From Pseudideonella sakaiensis (GTDB lineage: Bacteria; Pseudomonadota; Gammaproteobacteria; Burkholderiales; Burkholderiaceae_C), in the NCBI RefSeq assembly GCF_001293525.1, contig NZ_BBYR01000002.1, positions 1 through 64,000 on the forward strand: a DNA stretch of 64,000 bases. The letters are read 5' to 3'. Shown here piece after piece: positions 58,036-64,000 of the stretch (position 1 is the first letter of the stretch; each line of letters opens with the position of its first letter). The notes under the pieces are model-generated. The model worked only from the letters and a program-made list of their open reading frames with translations. It did not search any database and was not told the origin of the DNA. Made by a program: the position numbers and the translations under genes.

Positions 58036-58521
58036 ATGATGAGTGCACGCGAGGCCCACGGTTCCCACCGGCCGCCCGCCCGGGCGCGCTGGACGCGCAC
58101 GCTCGGCGTCGCGCTGCTCGCCTGGGCGCTCGCCACCGCCTGGGGCTCGGTCGTGCAGACGCAATGGAACCTGCACGAGCTGCTCGCCTTCGGCGTCGAG
58201 GTGCCCGCGGCGCTGCGCTGGCGCACCACGGCGGAGGACCTGCTGGGCTTCGGCCCGGTCTACGGCGGGATCGTGGCCGCCGGCGGCGTGCCGGCGGGCC
58301 TCGCGGCCGCGTGGTTCGCGCGCCGCTGGCCGGCCGGCCGCAGCGCCTGGTTCGCGCTGGCCGGCGCCGTGGGGCTGGTCGCTGCCGTGCGCGCGGTCGA
58401 CGCGGTCGCGCCGATGCCGGCCTTCATCGATGCGACGCGCCACCTGCCCGGCCTCGCGTCGATGGCCGCCGGCGCGGCGCTGGCCGGCCTGCTGCTCGGG
58501 CGCGTCACCGCGGCGCGCTGA
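58036..58521 (+). CDS. Small integral membrane protein, unknown function
   Basis: A 161-residue protein with about four hydrophobic segments (LGVALLAWALATAWGSVVQ; DLLGFGPVYGGIVAAGGVPAG; AWFALAGAVGLVAAVRAVD; LASMAAGAALAGLLLG). The pattern VVQTQWNLHELLAFGVEVPAALRWRTTAEDLLGFGPVYG is distinctive, but I do not recognise the family. Two start codons, 58036 and 58039. It is divergent from the sugar dehydrogenase with only 6 bp between start codons and converges on the kinase gene behind it. Confidence 0.7.
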   Translation: MMSAREAHGSHRPPARARWTRTLGVALLAWALATAWGSVVQTQWNLHELLAFGVEVPAALRWRTTAEDLLGFGPVYGGIVAAGGVPAGLAAAWFARRWPAGRSAWFALAGAVGLVAAVRAVDAVAPMPAFIDATRHLPGLASMAAGAALAGLLLGRVTAAR

Positions 58522-58550
58522 CGCGGGGCGCCGCCGGCCGCGGCCCGACG

Positions 58551-59582
58551 TCACGGCAGCGAGAAGTGGAAGCGGGCGCCGTGGCCGACCTCGGCCTCGG
58601 CCCAGATGTCGCCGCCGTGGCGGCGGATGATGCGCCGCACCGAGGCCAGGCCGATGCCGGTGCCGTGGTAGTCGGTGGCGCTGTGCAGGCGCTGGAACAC
58701 GCCGAACAGGCGGTCGGCGAAGCGCATGTCGAAGCCGGCGCCGTTGTCGGCGATCGTGAAGGTGCGGGGCTGCGCCGGGTGGCGCCGGAAGCTGATCTCG
58801 GGCTGGGCGCACTTCGCGGTGTACTTCCAGGCATTCGCCAGCAGGTTCTCGATCACCACGCGCAGCAGGGTCGGGTCGCCCTGCACCTCCATGTCCGCGT
58901 CGATCGACAGCAGCACCTCGCGCTCGGGCTGCTGGCGCCGCAGGTCCTCGGCCACGTAGCCCGCCAGCTGCGAGAGGTTGACCGGCTGCCGCGCCAGCGG
59001 CTGGGTCGACAGCTGCGACAGCGCCAGCAGCGCGTCGATCATCGCGTTCATCCGGGCCGCGGCGCCGAGCACGCGGTCGAGGTGGTCGATGCCGACCCGG
59101 TCGAGCACGCGGCCGTAGTCTTCCTTGAGGATCTTCGTGAAGCCCTCGACCACGCGGATCGGGGCCCGCAGGTCGTGCGAGACGGTGTAGCTGAAGGCCT
59201 CCTGCTCGGCCTGGGCGGCGGCGCTCCGGCGGGCGGCCTCGTCGTCGGCCGGGGCGGGTGCCGGCGCGGCAACGGGGGTGGGGGCCGACGCAGCCGCTGC
59301 GGCGGCGTCCGCCGCCACCCGGCGCTGCAGGTCGGCCAGGGCCTCGCGGGCGGCGCGCTCGGCGCGCTGCAGGCGCAGCGCCAGCATCAGCGCCGCCGCG
59401 AGCGCCGCGAGCGCCAGCCCGAGCAGCGCCGGCCAGACCCAGGCGGGAGCCGGTGGTGCCGTCGCGGCCAGCGCCTGCGCCCGCAGCGGTGCGGCCGCCC
59501 CGGCGGCGGACAGCAGCGCCGCGACCCGTCCGGCCGCACGGCCGGCGGGCCCGACGGCCCGGAAGACGTGCGCCGCGTGCAT
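58551..59582 (-). CDS. Sensor histidine kinase with phytochrome-like HisKA domain
   Basis: A 343-residue kinase. An N-terminal hydrophobic stretch and a second at about 50-70 ([21 protein letters not shown]) anchor it, then a coiled segment with an Ala/Pro-rich linker. His[28 protein letters not shown] with the phospho-His in SHDLRAPI, a motif typical of phytochrome-like kinases. HATPase: [60 protein letters not shown]. No sensor domain beyond the membrane part. Start is either 59582 or 59591; see the -10 element overlapping the latter. Confidence 0.88.
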   Translation of the reverse strand: MHAAHVFRAVGPAGRAAGRVAALLSAAGAAAPLRAQALAATAPPAPAWVWPALLGLALAALAAALMLALRLQRAERAAREALADLQRRVAADAAAAAASAPTPVAAPAPAPADDEAARRSAAAQAEQEAFSYTVSHDLRAPIRVVEGFTKILKEDYGRVLDRVGIDHLDRVLGAAARMNAMIDALLALSQLSTQPLARQPVNLSQLAGYVAEDLRRQQPEREVLLSIDADMEVQGDPTLLRVVIENLLANAWKYTAKCAQPEISFRRHPAQPRTFTIADNGAGFDMRFADRLFGVFQRLHSATDYHGTGIGLASVRRIIRRHGGDIWAEAEVGHGARFHFSLP

Positions 59583-59589
59583 CGCGGGC

Positions 59590-59595
59590 ATTGTA
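59590..59595 (-). promoter_or_regulatory. -10-like element at the kinase start
   Basis: TACAAT on the minus strand overlaps the ATG at 59591 and ends 7 bases before the ATG at 59582. If it is a promoter, the mRNA begins near 59582, so the upstream ATG could not be used and the message would be leaderless. Confidence 0.4.
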
Positions 59596-59796
59596 AGGAG
59601 GCCGCCCGCGCCGGCGCAGGCCCTGGCGCCTGCCGTTTTTGCCGGTTCTGCTGGTTCAAGTTGCCCCACGGTCCGACCGAAATCCCTCCCAAGGAAGCGC
59701 CGGCCGGTTCGTGCTTCCCGGATTCCCGCCGGAACGGGCTGCCCGCAGCCCTTTCGATCGGGTGCGCTGCTCCTGCGACACCGTCTGCCGTCCCAC

Positions 59797-62363
<2,567 letters not shown>

Positions 62364-62367
<4 letters not shown>

Positions 62368-64000
62368 ACGCCAGCCAAGATTGGGCGGACGAGGAATCCT
62401 TCGCCCAACCCAAGGTGCTGCTCGTCGACGACGACGAGGTGAACCTGCTGCTGACCTCGGTCGCACTGCGGGAGCGCGGCTTCGCCATCACCGAGGCCAC
62501 CAGCGGCGACCGCGCGATCCAGCTGCTGGCCGACTGGCTGCCCGACGTCGTCGTGCTGGACGCGCTGATGCCCGGGCGCGACGGCTTCGAGACCTGCCGC
62601 TCGCTGCGCGAGCTGCCGGGTTTCGAGTCGCTGCCGGTGCTGATGCTCACCGGGCTCGACGACGACGCGTCGATCAACCGCGCCTACGAGGCCGGCGCCA
62701 CCGACTTCTTCGTCAAGTCGAACCAGTGGAGCCTGCTGGCCGGCCGGCTGCGCTACCTGCTGCGCTCGTCGCGCACCCGGCTCGAGCTGGAGCGCAGCAA
62801 GTCGAAGCTGGCGCGCGCGCAGGACCTGGCCCGCATGGGCAGCTTCGACTGGCGACGCCAGCACGGCGCGCTGGTCTTCTCCACCGAGGCGCTGCGCGTG
62901 CTCGGCCTGGCGCCGGGCCAGGGGCTGGGCTTCCGTGCGCTGCTGCGCATGCTGTCCACCGAGGACCGCAGCGGCCTGCTGAGCGTGCTGCACGAGGTGC
63001 TCAGCCACAGCGCGGTGCTGGCCACCGACGTGCCGGTGACGCTGGAGGACGGCCGCCAGCGCATCATCCACACCGAGGCGGAGCCCGAGTTCAACGAGCA
63101 CGGCCACCTGACCGGCTACACCGGCATCGTGCAGGACGTGACCGACCGGCGCCTGGCCGAGGACAAGATCCGCCACCTGGCCAATTTCGACGCGCTGACC
63201 GGCCTGCCGAACCGGCGCCAGCTGATCTGGCGCGCCGAGCGGGCGCTGGAGCATGCGAAGCGCCTGGGCCACCAGGTCGGCCTGCTGCTGATCGACCTGG
63301 ACCGCTTCAAGGTCATCAACGACACCCTCGGCCACGGCGCCGGCGACGACCTGCTGATGGAGGTGGCGCGGCGCCTGCGCTCCTGCGTGCGCCACTCCGA
63401 CCAGGTGCTGGAAAGCTCGCTGGAGAGCATGGGCTCGCGCTCGCACCGCACGCTGGAGGCGGTCGGCCGGCTGGGCGGCGACGAGTTCGTCGCGCTGCTG
63501 CCCGAGGTGGGCGACGAGCGCGATGCCGAGCGCGTCGCGATGCGGGTGCTGGACCTGATGCGCGAGCCGATCTTCGTCGGCGGCCAGGAATGCTTCGTGA
63601 CCGCCAGCGTCGGCATCGCGCTCTACCCGCGCGACGGCACCACGGTGGCCGACCTGATCCGCAATTCCGACATGGCGATGTACTCGGTCAAGTCGGCCGG
63701 GCGCAACAACCTGTCGCTCTACCGGCCGGCGCTGGCCGGCAAGGGCCGCGAGAAGCTGGAGCTGGAAAGCGCGCTGCACAAGGCGATCGAGCGCAACGAG
63801 CTGGTGCTGCACTACCAGCCCAAGGTGGACGTGCGCTCGGCCCGCATGGTCGGCGCCGAGGCGCTGATGCGCTGGCAGCGCGGCGGCGTGCTCGTCCCGC
63901 CGGGCGACTTCATCCCGCTGGCCGAGGAAACCGGGCTGATCATGCCGCTGTCGGAGTGGGCGATCCGCGAGGCGGCGCGCCAGGTGCGCGTCTGGCAGGA
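62364..64000 (+). CDS. REC-PAS-GGDEF-EAL protein, 3' end outside window
   Basis: Starts at the ATG overlapping the hybrid kinase stop and runs off the window after 545 codons. Domains: receiver ([21 protein letters not shown]; Asp in [13 protein letters not shown]), a PAS domain ([33 protein letters not shown]), GGDEF with intact motif ([12 protein letters not shown]) around residues 270-440, then an EAL domain with [26 protein letters not shown] (EAL motif intact). It can be expected to make or break cyclic di-GMP and to take phosphate from the hybrid kinase's Hpt; coupling supports this. Confidence 0.93.

Noticed and set aside
59589-59591. ATG at 59591 as start of the minus-strand kinase
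   Set aside because: It overlaps a TACAAT box and has no ribosome site; the ATG three codons downstream is preferred, though not proven.

Overview
The window is about 64 kb of very GC-rich chromosome with dense, short-spaced genes, frequent ATGA/GTGA overlaps and no mobile elements or CRISPR arrays. Gene content (ScpA next to DUF3460 and panBC, DUF3034 beside a truncated hemoglobin, a betaproteobacterial flgNMA/flgB-L layout, selenocysteine formate dehydrogenase) points to a betaproteobacterium of the order Burkholderiales, most like the Rubrivivax/Leptothrix/Methylibium group. This is inferred from family knowledge; no search was run.

Layout. 0-3 kb (minus): DUF3460, scpA, panB, panC. 3-11.4 kb: CYTH-CHAD protein, SulP transporter, DUF1275 protein and metG, then a divergent histidine kinase/LuxR-type regulator pair. 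11.4-15.4 kb: a TonB-dependent receptor divergent from apbC/mrp, separated by a 317-bp region with a 36-bp nested palindrome. 15.4-32.2 kb is the most distinctive part, a selenium/molybdenum formate dehydrogenase island. It holds a response regulator of the NtrC type that lacks the GAFTGA loop, a divergent fdoGHI with an in-frame UGA (Sec199) and a SECIS hairpin, fdhE, selA, three exported redox or protease-like proteins (FCSD-like flavoprotein, TlpA-like thioredoxin, transglutaminase-like), selB, tRNA-Sec, a lipoyl GcvH-like protein, a DsrE-like protein, a nitroreductase and mobA. Nearly the whole Sec-decoding apparatus (selA, selB, tRNA-Sec) sits with its only visible client gene; selD and fdhD are not in the window.

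32.3-38.5 kb: dcd, a zinc metallopeptidase, a lactate dehydrogenase-like flavoenzyme with a VOC protein, a periplasmic truncated hemoglobin with a DUF3034 protein, and dinB. 38.6-51.4 kb: a complete flagellar basal-body/hook locus, flgN-flgM-flgA on minus and flgBCDEFGHIJKL on plus, with a good sigma-28 promoter before flgM. 51.4-64 kb: a signalling block. It has a degenerate-EAL/HDOD protein, a seven-PAS HisKA_2 kinase and an ANTAR regulator, then a PQQ-type sugar dehydrogenase, a small membrane protein, a phytochrome-like kinase, a hybrid kinase with two receivers and Hpt, and a REC-PAS-GGDEF-EAL protein cut by the window end. The position beside the flagellar genes suggests control of motility and cyclic di-GMP, but that link is inferred.

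Start codons were chosen from family N-termini, Shine-Dalgarno sequences and overlaps; where two starts are plausible the entry says so.
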